A stretch of 64,000 nucleotides of DNA from Actinoplanes aureus (GTDB lineage Bacteria > Actinomycetota > Actinomycetes > Mycobacteriales > Micromonosporaceae): contig NZ_JADQTO010000001.1 of NCBI RefSeq assembly GCF_015704865.1, forward strand, positions 1 through 64,000, written 5' to 3'. Positions within the stretch are counted from its first letter, which is position 1, and each line of letters starts with the position of its first letter. The notes beneath the pieces were generated by a model that did no database searches, was not told the DNA's origin, and saw nothing but the letters and a program-made list of their open reading frames with translations. Made by a program: the position numbers and the translations under genes. Below are positions 26,660 to 34,836 of this stretch, piece after piece.

Positions 26660-27319
26660 TCATCCTTGCGAAGGACGGACCACCCCGAGTTCGTACGCGA
26701 GAACCACCGCCTGCGTCCGGTCCCGCGCCCCGAGCTTCATCAGCACCCGGCTGACGTGGGTTTTCACCGTGGTCTCGCCGAGGTGCAGGTCAGCCGCGAT
26801 CTCCGCGTTGGTGGCACCGCCGGCGAGCGAGACCAGCACCTCGTGCTCGCGGGGGGTCAGCTCGTCCAGGCGTACCCCGGATCCCGGGTTCCGCGGCCGG
26901 GGCGTGCTGAACTCGGCGATCACCCGGCGGGTGACGGCGGGGGCCAGCAGGGCGTCGCCGGCGGCGATCACGCGTACCGCCTCGGTGAGCGCCTCCGGGG
27001 TGCCGTTCTTCAGCAGGAAGCCGCTCGCGCCCGCCTGGAGCGCGGCGAACAGGTAGTCGTCCCGGTCGAACGTGGTCAGGATCAGCACCGAGGGACCGCT
27101 CGCGGCGGCGATCCGGCGGGTGGCCTCCAGCCCGTCCACGCCGGGCATCTCCACGTCCATCAGCACCACGTCGGGCCGCAGCCGCAGGGCCAGGTCGGTG
27201 GCCTGCGCGCCGTCGGAGGCCTCACCGACCACGGTGATGTCGTCCTCCATCTCGAGGATGACCCGGAAGCCGGTACGGACCAGCTGATGGTCGTCGGCGA
27301 GCAGGACACTGATCGTCAT
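26660..27319 (-). CDS. NarL/LuxR-family response regulator
   Basis: 219 residues. The receiver domain has acidic residues D9-D10, phospho-acceptor D55 (VVLMDVEMPG) and a lysine in FLLKNG. The C-terminal LuxR helix-turn-helix begins LTPREHEVLVSLAGG and includes GETTVKTHVSRVLMKL. The ATG at 27319 overlaps the stop of the kinase gene (ATGA). Likely target: the NatAB-like exporter 60 bp downstream, as in similar cassettes. Confidence 0.94.
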   Translation of the reverse strand: MTISVLLADDHQLVRTGFRVILEMEDDITVVGEASDGAQATDLALRLRPDVVLMDVEMPGVDGLEATRRIAAASGPSVLILTTFDRDDYLFAALQAGASGFLLKNGTPEALTEAVRVIAAGDALLAPAVTRRVIAEFSTPRPRNPGSGVRLDELTPREHEVLVSLAGGATNAEIAADLHLGETTVKTHVSRVLMKLGARDRTQAVVLAYELGVVRPSQG

Positions 27320-28605
27320 TCCGGAGCTCCCGCGGTCGTCAGGACGGGCGTGTACGGCAATCGGGCGCGCACCCGGTAGCCCCCTCCACTCAGCGGACCG
27401 TGTTCGAGCACCCCGTCGTGCACCGCCACCCGTTCCCGCATACCGATCAGGCCCATGCCACCGCCCGCTCCCGGCGGCCCGCCCCGCCCGTCATCGGTGA
27501 CGTCCAGCTCCACGTCCGCGCTGAGGTAGCGGACCCGGATGTCCAGAACCCCGGCATGCGCGTGCTTGAGCGTGTTCGTCACCGCCTCCTGCACGATCCG
27601 GTACGCGGCCTGCGACACCGAGTCGGGCAGCGGCACCGGGTCCCCGTAGACGGCGAAGTGCACGGTCAGCCCGGTTTCCCGGGCGTTGTCGGCGATCTCC
27701 GGGATCCGGTCGATCCCGGCTCCCGCGGCGTCGGCGGTGGCACCGGAGGCGCGCAGTGCTCCCAGCATCCGCCGCAACTCGTCCACCGCGGTCCGGGCGC
27801 CCTCCTCGATCGCGGTGAGCGCGGTCCGGGCCCGGGCCGGGTCCTTGTCCAGCGCGCGCCGGCAGGCGGAGGCCTGGATGCCCATGACCGACACGTGGTG
27901 TGCCACCACGTCGTGCAGCTCACGGGCGATCCGGACCCGCTCGCCGATGACCGCGCGCTCGGCGACGGCCTCCTGGGCGGCCCGCAGCTCGGCGGCCTGG
28001 ACCTCCAGCCGGTGCTGGCGGTGGGCGCTGTTCCAGGCGGCGTCACCGACCAGGTAGACCGAGCCGAAGAACATCACGTTGATGCCGTAGATGTTGAAGA
28101 TCAGCGACCAGAGCGCCGGCAGCTCCCCGGAGGCGCCGGTGAACTCCTCGCTCGTGATCTCCTCGAACGAGATGACGAACGCGACGGTGAGCCAGAAGAA
28201 CATCGCCGCGATGATCGCCAGCCGCAGGATCCGGGTGCGCTGCCGGTTCGGGCCCCACGCGCCGAGCGTGTAGATCGCGGCGTAGAGGGCGTAGGAGGTG
28301 ACCTGCTGCTCCTGAGCGCCCCGGAACTGGGCGCCGATGAAGAGCGCCGACATGATGAGCGCGACCGCCTCCGGCCACCGGCGGCGCCAGACGAGCGGCA
28401 GGGTGGTGCCCACCGCCCAGGCGATCTGCTCGGCCCGGGCCGGTGCGTCCTCGCTGTGCAGGAATCCGGCGCTGCGGGAGAGGAACAGGTTGAGGACGGC
28501 GAGGGTGACCACCGCCAGCCCGATCCAGAGGTCGTTGCGGCGCTGGGCAGCGGTGGGGCCCGGCCGCCGCCACTCCTCGACGTTCCACCAATGGCCATGG
28601 GACAT
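27316..28605 (-). CDS. NarL-type sensor histidine kinase (HisKA_3)
   Basis: 429 residues. Residues 20-190 contain about six membrane helices with short loops, so sensing is probably in or at the membrane. The DHp helix has the phospho-acceptor H231 in ARELHDVVAHHVSVM, followed by a HATPase domain with IVQEAVTNTLKHAHA (N-box) and DDGRGG/GGGMGLIGMRER (G-boxes). ATG 28605 was chosen because the frame upstream is not conserved and runs into the MerR gene. It is coupled to the response regulator. Confidence 0.93.
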   Translation of the reverse strand: MSHGHWWNVEEWRRPGPTAAQRRNDLWIGLAVVTLAVLNLFLSRSAGFLHSEDAPARAEQIAWAVGTTLPLVWRRRWPEAVALIMSALFIGAQFRGAQEQQVTSYALYAAIYTLGAWGPNRQRTRILRLAIIAAMFFWLTVAFVISFEEITSEEFTGASGELPALWSLIFNIYGINVMFFGSVYLVGDAAWNSAHRQHRLEVQAAELRAAQEAVAERAVIGERVRIARELHDVVAHHVSVMGIQASACRRALDKDPARARTALTAIEEGARTAVDELRRMLGALRASGATADAAGAGIDRIPEIADNARETGLTVHFAVYGDPVPLPDSVSQAAYRIVQEAVTNTLKHAHAGVLDIRVRYLSADVELDVTDDGRGGPPGAGGGMGLIGMRERVAVHDGVLEHGPLSGGGYRVRARLPYTPVLTTAGAPE

Positions 28606-28648
28606 GGGGTGACGATCGCACGCGGCCACCCGGAGCGGCCAGGCCGGG

Positions 28649-29029
28649 TCAGGGTGCCGACGAGCGCTCCGGGCTGGGTGCCGAGTAGTAGCGGGGGGAG
28701 CCCAGATCGCGCCGGGTCTGGGTCGGGATGGTGGCGTCCTCGCCGGGCCCGAGTCGTCCGCCGAGCGCGGCGATCCGCTGGTGCGCGGCGGCGAGCCGGT
28801 CCTCCAGCGTGACGACGCGGCACGCGGCAGCGAGCGGGAAGCCTTCGTCGAGCAGCTGCCGGACGCGGGTGGCGAGGTCGAGCTGGTGACGGGAGTAGCG
28901 GCGGTGGCCACCGCCGGAGCGTCCCGGTTCGATCAGCCCGGCGTCGTCCAGGCTGCGCAGGAAGGCCGGCGTCACGCCGATCAGCTCGGCGGCGCGGCCC
29001 ATGCTGTAGGTGGGTGCGTCCCTGCTCAT
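28649..29029 (-). CDS. MerR family transcriptional regulator
   Basis: 126 residues. The MerR helix-turn-helix is YSMGRAAELIGVTPAFLRSLDDAGLI, with GGHRRYSRHQLD as the wing. A short coiled region follows (residues 75-95). There are no cysteines, so metal sensing is unlikely. The Ser/Pro-rich C-terminus is too short for a known effector domain. The start ATG 29029 lies 21 bp after a 13-bp hairpin. Possible targets are the downstream kinase operon or itself. Confidence 0.88.
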   Translation of the reverse strand: MSRDAPTYSMGRAAELIGVTPAFLRSLDDAGLIEPGRSGGGHRRYSRHQLDLATRVRQLLDEGFPLAAACRVVTLEDRLAAAHQRIAALGGRLGPGEDATIPTQTRRDLGSPRYYSAPSPERSSAP

Positions 29030-29050
29030 AGGCCCTTTCTTAGCAAATAG

Positions 29051-29087
29051 TCCAGGGCCCCGGCGGGTAACCGGGGCCCTGGATTTT
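29051..29087. terminator. Strong hairpin in the merR leader
   Basis: A perfect 13-bp stem TCCAGGGCCCCGG/CCGGGGCCCTGGA (29051-29063 with 29071-29083). On the plus strand it is followed by TTTT, as in a terminator, but no plus-strand gene ends here. On the minus strand it lies in the merR leader 22 nt before the start codon and could act as an attenuator. Confidence 0.5.
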
Positions 29088-29630
29088 CAATTCTTGTGCC
29101 GATCTCTGTCGGCGCATGTGGTCGACCGGCTGCGTGCCGCTAGCAGTCGACCGGAGTGATGGGCATCGGCTGCGATCACCTCTTGTCGGGTCGGGGACGT
29201 CGTGATTACGCGTTGCTGCGGTATCTCGTCCTCCTTCTCCAACTCACCGACAGTGCCAATTGCTGTGCCGGCCGTGGCCGACACAGCAAATGTATGCCTC
29301 CACAGGCCAGATTTCTAGAGTCGCCGCTGTAGATTTTTTAGCCGAAAAGTCTGACTGAGCTGCGGAAACGTTCTCATTCGTCGATGTCTTGAGGGCGGCG
29401 GCGCGGGGCGGGCGCTTGCGCGCGAGGACGCGCTGAAGAGAGAGGTGACCGCGCCCCGCGCCGCCGCGGAAGGGTTGTCCGAGCAACCCTGGCCTGCCTC
29501 CAGGCTCGCACCGGCCCCGGGGCCGGGCAACGCAATTAACCGCTGTCATTGACGCCCGTAACAACACGGGGCGATCATCACGGCATCGCATGGCTCAGGT
29601 CACACACCCTGCGGGCAAGGGAGCACTCAG
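29088..29630. other. Long structured intergenic region upstream of the amine-catabolism operon
   Basis: 543 bp with no convincing gene. It contains an 11-of-12-bp hairpin (29262-29287), an A/T-rich patch at 29325-29350, a 16-bp long-range inverted repeat (29395-29467), a 7-bp hairpin AGGGTTG/CAACCCT (29471-29490), two GTCGACCGG direct repeats (29121, 29146) and a TTGACG at 29549-29554 that could be the operon -35. The AAGGGAG at 29617-29623 is the permease ribosome-binding site. Confidence 0.55.
29395..29467. repeat. 16-bp inverted repeat enclosing a 41-nt loop
   Basis: Arms 29395-29410 (GCGGCGGCGCGGGGCG) and 29452-29467 are perfect reverse complements. The loop contains a second hairpin (GCGCG/CGCGC). 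The result is a branched, very stable structure if transcribed, or a cruciform in DNA. Confidence 0.7.
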
Positions 29631-31166
29631 ATGAGCGCTGATCCAGGCATCGCCTCCACTACCGACGAAGAACGACTCGCCCAGCTCGGTTACAAACAAG
29701 AACTCCACCGCCGGCTCTCCGGCTTCTCCAACTTCGCGGTCTCCTTCTCGATCATCTCCATCCTGGCCGGTGCGATCACCTCGTACGGGATCGCCATGAC
29801 CGCCGGTGGCCCGATGGCCATCACGCTCGGCTGGCTGTTCGTCGGCATCATGGTGACCTTCGTGGCGCTGGCGATGGCCGAGGTGTGTTCGGCCTATCCG
29901 ACGGCCGGCGCCCTCTACTGGTGGGCCGCGGCGCTGGCCAAACGCAACAAGGCCGCGTGGGCCTGGTTCATCGGCTGGTTCAACTTCCTCGGCGAGGTCG
30001 CGGTCACCGCCGCGATCGACTTCGGCGCCGCGATCACCACGTCGGCGTTCCTGAGCCTCGCCTTCGACATGGAGGTGACCACCGGCCGGACCTTCCTGAT
30101 CTTCCTGGTCATCATCGTGGTGCACGGCCTGCTGAACACGTTCGGCGTCAACCTGGTCCGGGTGCTCTCCGACGTGAGCGCCTGGTGGCACCTGGTCGGC
30201 GTCGCGGTGATCGTGGGTGTTCTGGCCGTCGTGCCGGACCAGCACAAGCCGATCTCCGAGGTCTTCTTCGAGGTGCACAACGCCACCGGGTTCACCTTCG
30301 CCGGGGCGAGCGTCTACGCGGTGCTCATCGGCCTGCTGATGGCGCAGTACACGTACACCGGCTACGACGCGTCCGCGCACGTCGCCGAGGAGACCCACGA
30401 TGCCGCCCGCGCCGCGCCTCGCGGCATCGTGATGTCCGTGGTGGTCTCGGTGATCGCCGGCTTCGTGCTGCTGTTCGCGATCACCTGGTCCATCCAGGAC
30501 TACGAGGGCGCCCGGACCAGCGAGCTCGCGCTGCCGCCCGCGCAGATCTTCATCGACGCGGTGGGCCACGACACCGGTACGTTCCTGCTGCTCATCTGCA
30601 TGGTGGCGCAGTGGTTCTGCGGCATGGCCTCGGTCACCGCGAACTCCCGGATGTCCTACGCCTTCGCCCGCGACGACGCGCTGCCCGGCTCGCGGATCTG
30701 GAAGAAGGTCAACCCCCGCACCGGTACGCCGACCAACTCGATCTGGCTCTGCGTCAGCCTCTCCACGCTCCTGGTGCTGCCGTCGCTCTGGAACACCACG
30801 GCGTACCTGGCCGCCACCTCGATCGCGGTGATCGGCCTCTACATCGCCTATGTCGGACCGGTCCTGCTGCGCCGGCTGAACCCGGACTTCGTGCCGGGCC
30901 CGTGGAACCTGGGCCGGTGGAGCGCGCCGGTCGGCTGGATCGCGATCGGGTGGGTGGGTGTCATCTGCGTGCTGTTCGTGCTGCCCACGGCGAGCCCGAT
31001 CACCGCCTCGACGTTCAACTACACGATCGTCGCGGTCGCGGTCGTGCTCGGCGCGGCCGCGATCTGGTGGTTCGCCAGTGCCCGGAAGTGGTTCACCGGG
31101 CCGAAGCAGAACGTGATCGAGAAGGCCGCGCACGGCGAGCCGACCATGCCGACCGGCAACGACTGA
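29631..31166 (+). CDS. APC-family amino acid/amine permease
   Basis: 511 residues with about twelve membrane helices. It belongs to the amino acid/choline transporter branch of the APC superfamily (GabP/HNM1-like): SGFSNFAVSFSIISILAGAITSYG in helix 1, YTYTGYDASAHVAEET in helix 6-7, and SRMSYAFARDDALPGS after helix 8. ATG 29631 has AAGGGAG at 29617-29623. As first gene of the operon, ahead of a glutamylating ligase, it probably imports the amine substrate; polyamine, ethanolamine and GABA are all possible. Confidence 0.9.
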   Translation: MSADPGIASTTDEERLAQLGYKQELHRRLSGFSNFAVSFSIISILAGAITSYGIAMTAGGPMAITLGWLFVGIMVTFVALAMAEVCSAYPTAGALYWWAAALAKRNKAAWAWFIGWFNFLGEVAVTAAIDFGAAITTSAFLSLAFDMEVTTGRTFLIFLVIIVVHGLLNTFGVNLVRVLSDVSAWWHLVGVAVIVGVLAVVPDQHKPISEVFFEVHNATGFTFAGASVYAVLIGLLMAQYTYTGYDASAHVAEETHDAARAAPRGIVMSVVVSVIAGFVLLFAITWSIQDYEGARTSELALPPAQIFIDAVGHDTGTFLLLICMVAQWFCGMASVTANSRMSYAFARDDALPGSRIWKKVNPRTGTPTNSIWLCVSLSTLLVLPSLWNTTAYLAATSIAVIGLYIAYVGPVLLRRLNPDFVPGPWNLGRWSAPVGWIAIGWVGVICVLFVLPTASPITASTFNYTIVAVAVVLGAAAIWWFASARKWFTGPKQNVIEKAAHGEPTMPTGND

Positions 31167-31179
31167 TAGGACTGGATGC

Positions 31180-32526
31180 ATGGACCTCGAGGAACTCGAC
31201 GTATCCGTTGACAACGGCAGCATCGACACCGTGCTGCTGGCCCTGACCGACATGCAGGGCCGGTTGCAGGGCAAGCGGCTGCACGGGCGGTATTTCATGG
31301 ATGAGGTGGTGTCCGGCGGGAGCGAGGGCTGCAACTATCTGCTCGCCGTGGACGTCGACATGAACACCGTCGACGGGTACGAGATGTCCTCCTGGTCCAC
31401 CGGTTACGGCGACTTCGTCATGAAGCCGGACTTCTCGACGCTGCGCCGCGTCCCGTGGCATCCCGGCACCGCGATGGTCCTGGCCGACCTCACCGACACG
31501 GCCGGGCAGCCGGTGCCACCCTCACCGCGGCAGATCCTGCGCCGCCAGCTGGACCGGCTGGCGGCGCACGGGCTGACCGCGTACGCCGGCACCGAGCTGG
31601 AGTTCATCCTCTTTCGGGACTCGTACGAGCAGGCGTTCAAGAAGCACTACCACGACCTGGTCCCGGCCAATCAGTACAACGTGGACTACTCGCTGCTCGG
31701 CACCGCGCGGGTGGAGCCGCTGCTGCGCCGGATCCGCAACGAGATGTACGGCGCCGGCATGCTGCCGGAGAGCGCCAAGGGCGAGTGCAATTTCGGCCAG
31801 CACGAGATCGCTTTCCGGTACGCGGACGCACTCACCGCCGCCGACCAGCACGTCGTCTACAAGAACGGTGCGAAGGAGATCGCCGCTCAGGAGGGCATGT
31901 CGCTCACCTTCATGGCGAAACCGAACGAGCGGGAGGGCAACTCCTGCCACATCCACTTCTCGCTGCGCGGGCGGGACGGGAAGTCGGCGATGCTCGGCGA
32001 CGGTCCGGGCCACCTGAGCGACACCGGACAGCGGGTGCTGGCCGGCCTGCTTGCCACGATGCGGGAGTTCAGCCTGCTCTTCGCGCCGAACATCAACTCG
32101 TACAAGCGGTTCCAGCCGGGGTCGTTCGCGCCGACCGCGCTGCGCTGGGGGGTGGACAACCGGACCTGTGCGCTGCGGATCGCCGGGCACGGCGAGGGGA
32201 TGCGGGTGGAGAACCGGGTGCCGGGTGGGGACGTCAACCCGTACCTGGCGATCGCGGGGCTGATCGCCGGCGCGCTGCACGGGATCGAGAACGATCTGAC
32301 GCTGGAGGAGGAGGTCACCGGGAACGCGTACCTGGACGAGTCGGCCGAGCGGGTGCCGGGCACGCTGCGCGACGCGGCCGAGTTGTGGACGGGCAGCACG
32401 GTCGCGGAGGCGGCGTTCGGGTCGGACGTGGTGGCGCACTACGCCAACATGGCCCGGGTCGAGCTGGCCGCCTACGACGCCGCGATCACCGACTGGGAGT
32501 TGCGCCGTGGATTCGAGCGACTGTGA
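31180..32526 (+). CDS. Glutamine-synthetase-family gamma-glutamyl-amine ligase (GlnA3/GlnA4 type)
   Basis: 448 residues, type-I GS fold: beta-grasp N-terminus, then the catalytic domain with CNFGQHEIAFRYADAL, SCHIHFSLRG and INSYKRFQPGSFAPT. The adenylylation-site segment NLYDLPPE of true glutamine synthetases is replaced by GNAYLDESAERVPG, so this is not the GlnE-regulated GlnA. Family members joined to ALDH and PuuD genes glutamylate polyamines or ethanolamine. It starts 13 bp after the permease. The exact amine is not readable. Confidence 0.88.
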   Translation: MDLEELDVSVDNGSIDTVLLALTDMQGRLQGKRLHGRYFMDEVVSGGSEGCNYLLAVDVDMNTVDGYEMSSWSTGYGDFVMKPDFSTLRRVPWHPGTAMVLADLTDTAGQPVPPSPRQILRRQLDRLAAHGLTAYAGTELEFILFRDSYEQAFKKHYHDLVPANQYNVDYSLLGTARVEPLLRRIRNEMYGAGMLPESAKGECNFGQHEIAFRYADALTAADQHVVYKNGAKEIAAQEGMSLTFMAKPNEREGNSCHIHFSLRGRDGKSAMLGDGPGHLSDTGQRVLAGLLATMREFSLLFAPNINSYKRFQPGSFAPTALRWGVDNRTCALRIAGHGEGMRVENRVPGGDVNPYLAIAGLIAGALHGIENDLTLEEEVTGNAYLDESAERVPGTLRDAAELWTGSTVAEAAFGSDVVAHYANMARVELAAYDAAITDWELRRGFERL

Positions 32527-32540
32527 CCTATGGTGACGCC

Positions 32541-33902
32541 ATGAGCAGGACGGACGTCATCAATCCGGCGAATGGCGAGCGCTTCACGACCGTACCGTCG
32601 CTGGGTTTGGAAGAGACCGATGCGGCGATCGAGCGTGCGTCGCAAGCCTTCGCCGGGTGGCGCCAGGTGGCGCCCGGGGATCGGGCGCGGCTGTTGCGCC
32701 GCTTCGCGGCGGTGGTGGATCAGCACATCGAGGAGCTCGCGCAGCTCGAGGTACGCAACGCGGGTCACACCATCGGCAACGCGCGCTGGGAGGCGGGCAA
32801 CGTCCGGGACGTCCTGGACTACTACGCCGGCGCGCCGGAGCGGCTGATCGGCCGGCAGATTCCGGTGGCCGGCGGTGTCGACGTGACGTTCCACGAGCCG
32901 CTCGGCGTGGTCGGGATCATCGTGCCGTGGAACTTCCCGATGCCGATCGCCGGCTGGGGTTTCGCCCCGGCGCTGGCGGCCGGCAACACGGTCGTGCTCA
33001 AGCCCGCCGAGCTCACTCCGCTGACCGCGATCCGCCTGGGCGAACTGGCTCTGGAGGCCGGTCTGCCGCCGGGCGTGTTCCAGGTGCTGCCCGGCAAGGG
33101 CAGCGTGGTCGGGCAGCGTTTCGTCACCCATCCGGCGGTGCGCAAGGTCTGCTTCACCGGTTCCACCGAGGTCGGTAAGTCGATCATGGCGGGCTGCGCC
33201 GAGCAGGTGAAGCGGGTGACCCTGGAGCTGGGCGGGAAGAGCGCCAACATCGTCTTCGCGGACGCCGACCTGGAGGCCGCCGCCGCGGCCGCGCCGGGCG
33301 CCGTCTTCGACAACGCCGGCCAGGACTGCTGCGCGCGGTCCCGGCTGCTGGTCCAGGATTCGGTGTACGACAAGTTCCTCGCCCTGCTGGAGCCGGCCGT
33401 GCGGGCGTTCCGGGTGCTCGATCCCGCGGACGAGTCGGCGGAGATGGGCCCGCTGATCTCTTCTGGACAGCGTTCGTCGGTGGCCGGCTATCTGGACGGC
33501 GCTGACGTGGCGTTTCGCGGCTCGGCCCCGTCCGGCGGCGGCTGGTGGTTCCCGCCGACCGTGCTGCTCGCGCACTCGGCCACCGACCGGCACTGGCGCG
33601 AGGAGATCTTCGGGCCGGTCGTCTCGGTGCTGCCGTTCCGGGACGAGGCCGACGCCATCCGGCTGGCCAACGACACCGAATACGGGTTGTCCGGCTCGCT
33701 GTGGACCCGGGACGTGGGCCGGGCGCTGCGGGTGTCGCGGGCGGTGGAGACCGGGGCGCTCAGCGTGAACAGCAACTCCTCGGTCCGCTACTGGACACCG
33801 TTCGGCGGGATGAAGCAGTCCGGGCTGGGCCGCGAGCTGGGGCCGGACGCGCTGTTGTCGTTCACCGATGTGAAGAACGTGTTTTTCTCGATGGGGGATT
33901 GA
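32541..33902 (+). CDS. NAD(P)-dependent aldehyde dehydrogenase
   Basis: 453 residues. Catalytic motifs: PWNFPMP, general base E229 (LELGGKSA), nucleophile C263 (FDNAGQDCC), and EIFGPVVS near the C-terminus. In this operon it should oxidise a gamma-glutamyl aldehyde to the acid. ATG 32541 starts MSRTDVINPANGE; GTG 32523 is in frame but not conserved. It lies 14 bp after the ligase gene, and its stop is directly followed by the SDR start. Confidence 0.92.
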   Translation: MSRTDVINPANGERFTTVPSLGLEETDAAIERASQAFAGWRQVAPGDRARLLRRFAAVVDQHIEELAQLEVRNAGHTIGNARWEAGNVRDVLDYYAGAPERLIGRQIPVAGGVDVTFHEPLGVVGIIVPWNFPMPIAGWGFAPALAAGNTVVLKPAELTPLTAIRLGELALEAGLPPGVFQVLPGKGSVVGQRFVTHPAVRKVCFTGSTEVGKSIMAGCAEQVKRVTLELGGKSANIVFADADLEAAAAAAPGAVFDNAGQDCCARSRLLVQDSVYDKFLALLEPAVRAFRVLDPADESAEMGPLISSGQRSSVAGYLDGADVAFRGSAPSGGGWWFPPTVLLAHSATDRHWREEIFGPVVSVLPFRDEADAIRLANDTEYGLSGSLWTRDVGRALRVSRAVETGALSVNSNSSVRYWTPFGGMKQSGLGRELGPDALLSFTDVKNVFFSMGD

Positions 33903-34667
33903 GTGGAGCGTCTACAGGACCGGGTCGCCGTCATCACGGGCGCCGGCAGCGGGATCGGGCTGGCCACGGCGCGGCGATTCGCGGCAGAGGGCGCCTTCGT
34001 AGTTTGCGTCGATATTTCGGATAAAGCGGGTAAGGCGGTCGCCGAGGAGGTCGGCGGTGAGTTCGTGGCCTGCGACGTCAGCGACGAGGAGCAGGTCAAG
34101 GCCCTCTTCGACGGTGTGGTCGAGCGGCACGGCCGGCTCGACATCGCGTTCAACAACGCCGGCATCTCCCCGCCCGACGACGACTCGATCCTGGTGACCG
34201 GGATCGACGCCTGGGAACGCGTGCTCAAGGTCAACACGACCTCGGTCTTCTTCTGCTGCAAGTACGCGATCCCGCACATGCAGCGGCAGGGCAAGGGCTC
34301 GATCATCAACACCGCGTCGTTCGTCGCCCTGCTCGGCGCCGCCACCTCGCAGATCGCCTACACCGCCAGCAAGGGCGGCGTGCTGGCGATGACCCGCGAG
34401 CTCGGCGTCCAGTTCGCCCGCGAGGGCATCCGGATCAACGCGCTCTGCCCCGGACCGGTGGCCACCCCACTGCTCATGGAGCTGTTCGCCAAGGACCCGG
34501 AGCGAGCCGCCCGCCGGCTGGTCCATGTGCCGATGGGCCGGTTCGCCGAGCCGGCGGAGATCGCCGCCGCGGTGGCGTTCCTGGCGAGCGACGACGCTTC
34601 GTTCATGACCGCGTCCCAGTTCGTCGTCGACGGCGGCATCACCGGCGCATACGTAACACCGCTGTGA
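33903..34667 (+). CDS. Short-chain dehydrogenase/reductase
   Basis: 254 residues, classical SDR. The cofactor motif is ITGAGSGIG, NNAG is present, and the catalytic YTASKGG tyrosine-lysine pair follows a conserved serine. The C-terminus VVDGGITGAYVTPL is typical. The start is GTG 33903, immediately after the ALDH TGA. In this operon it may convert an alcohol or keto intermediate, but a specific reaction cannot be named. Confidence 0.92.
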   Translation: MERLQDRVAVITGAGSGIGLATARRFAAEGAFVVCVDISDKAGKAVAEEVGGEFVACDVSDEEQVKALFDGVVERHGRLDIAFNNAGISPPDDDSILVTGIDAWERVLKVNTTSVFFCCKYAIPHMQRQGKGSIINTASFVALLGAATSQIAYTASKGGVLAMTRELGVQFAREGIRINALCPGPVATPLLMELFAKDPERAARRLVHVPMGRFAEPAEIAAAVAFLASDDASFMTASQFVVDGGITGAYVTPL

Positions 34668-34682
34668 TGTTTCGGCACCGGT

Positions 34683-34813
34683 TACCGTGGGAAGGGATCT
34701 CATACGCCCAGCTCGCAAGAGGCGTAGGGGTCGAATCCCCGCTCGCACGGGTCTGATCCCCGTGTAGGTGGGACAGAAGGGCCCGTCACGCGGCGCCGGT
34801 TCACCGGCGCCGC
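34683..34813 (+). ncRNA. Candidate structured RNA leader before the PuuD-like genes
   Basis: Four hairpins occur in succession: TACGCC/GGCGTA (34703-34726, 12-nt loop); GGGG-TCGAAT-CCCC (34727-34740), which resembles a tRNA T-arm; CACGGG/CCCGTG (34746-34764); and a very strong GCGGCGCCGGT/ACCGGCGCCGC hairpin (34790-34813). The last one lies 23 nt before the puuD-like ATG. No acceptor stem or anticodon arm can be built, so it is not a tRNA. It fills a 169-bp gap in an operon whose other junctions are -16 to +14 nt. I do not recognise a known riboswitch class. Confidence 0.4.
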
Positions 34814-34836
34814 GCGCCTGTGAAAACGGTGGTGCA

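Noticed and set aside
29087..29284. 65-codon minus-strand frame in the structured intergenic region (GELEKEDEIPQQ motif)
   Set aside because: GTG start without a ribosome-binding site, many A/T third positions, and no hydrophobic core or RiPP-like leader/core division.
34700..34765. tRNA gene suggested by the GGGGTCGAATCCCC T-arm-like hairpin
   Set aside because: Acceptor pairing has two mismatches in seven and there is no anticodon arm; at most a remnant.
34745..34780. TPP riboswitch-like CTGAT...GTAGGTGGGA
   Set aside because: The CTGAGA half and the paired arms of the TPP aptamer are missing, and the neighbouring genes are not thiamine genes.
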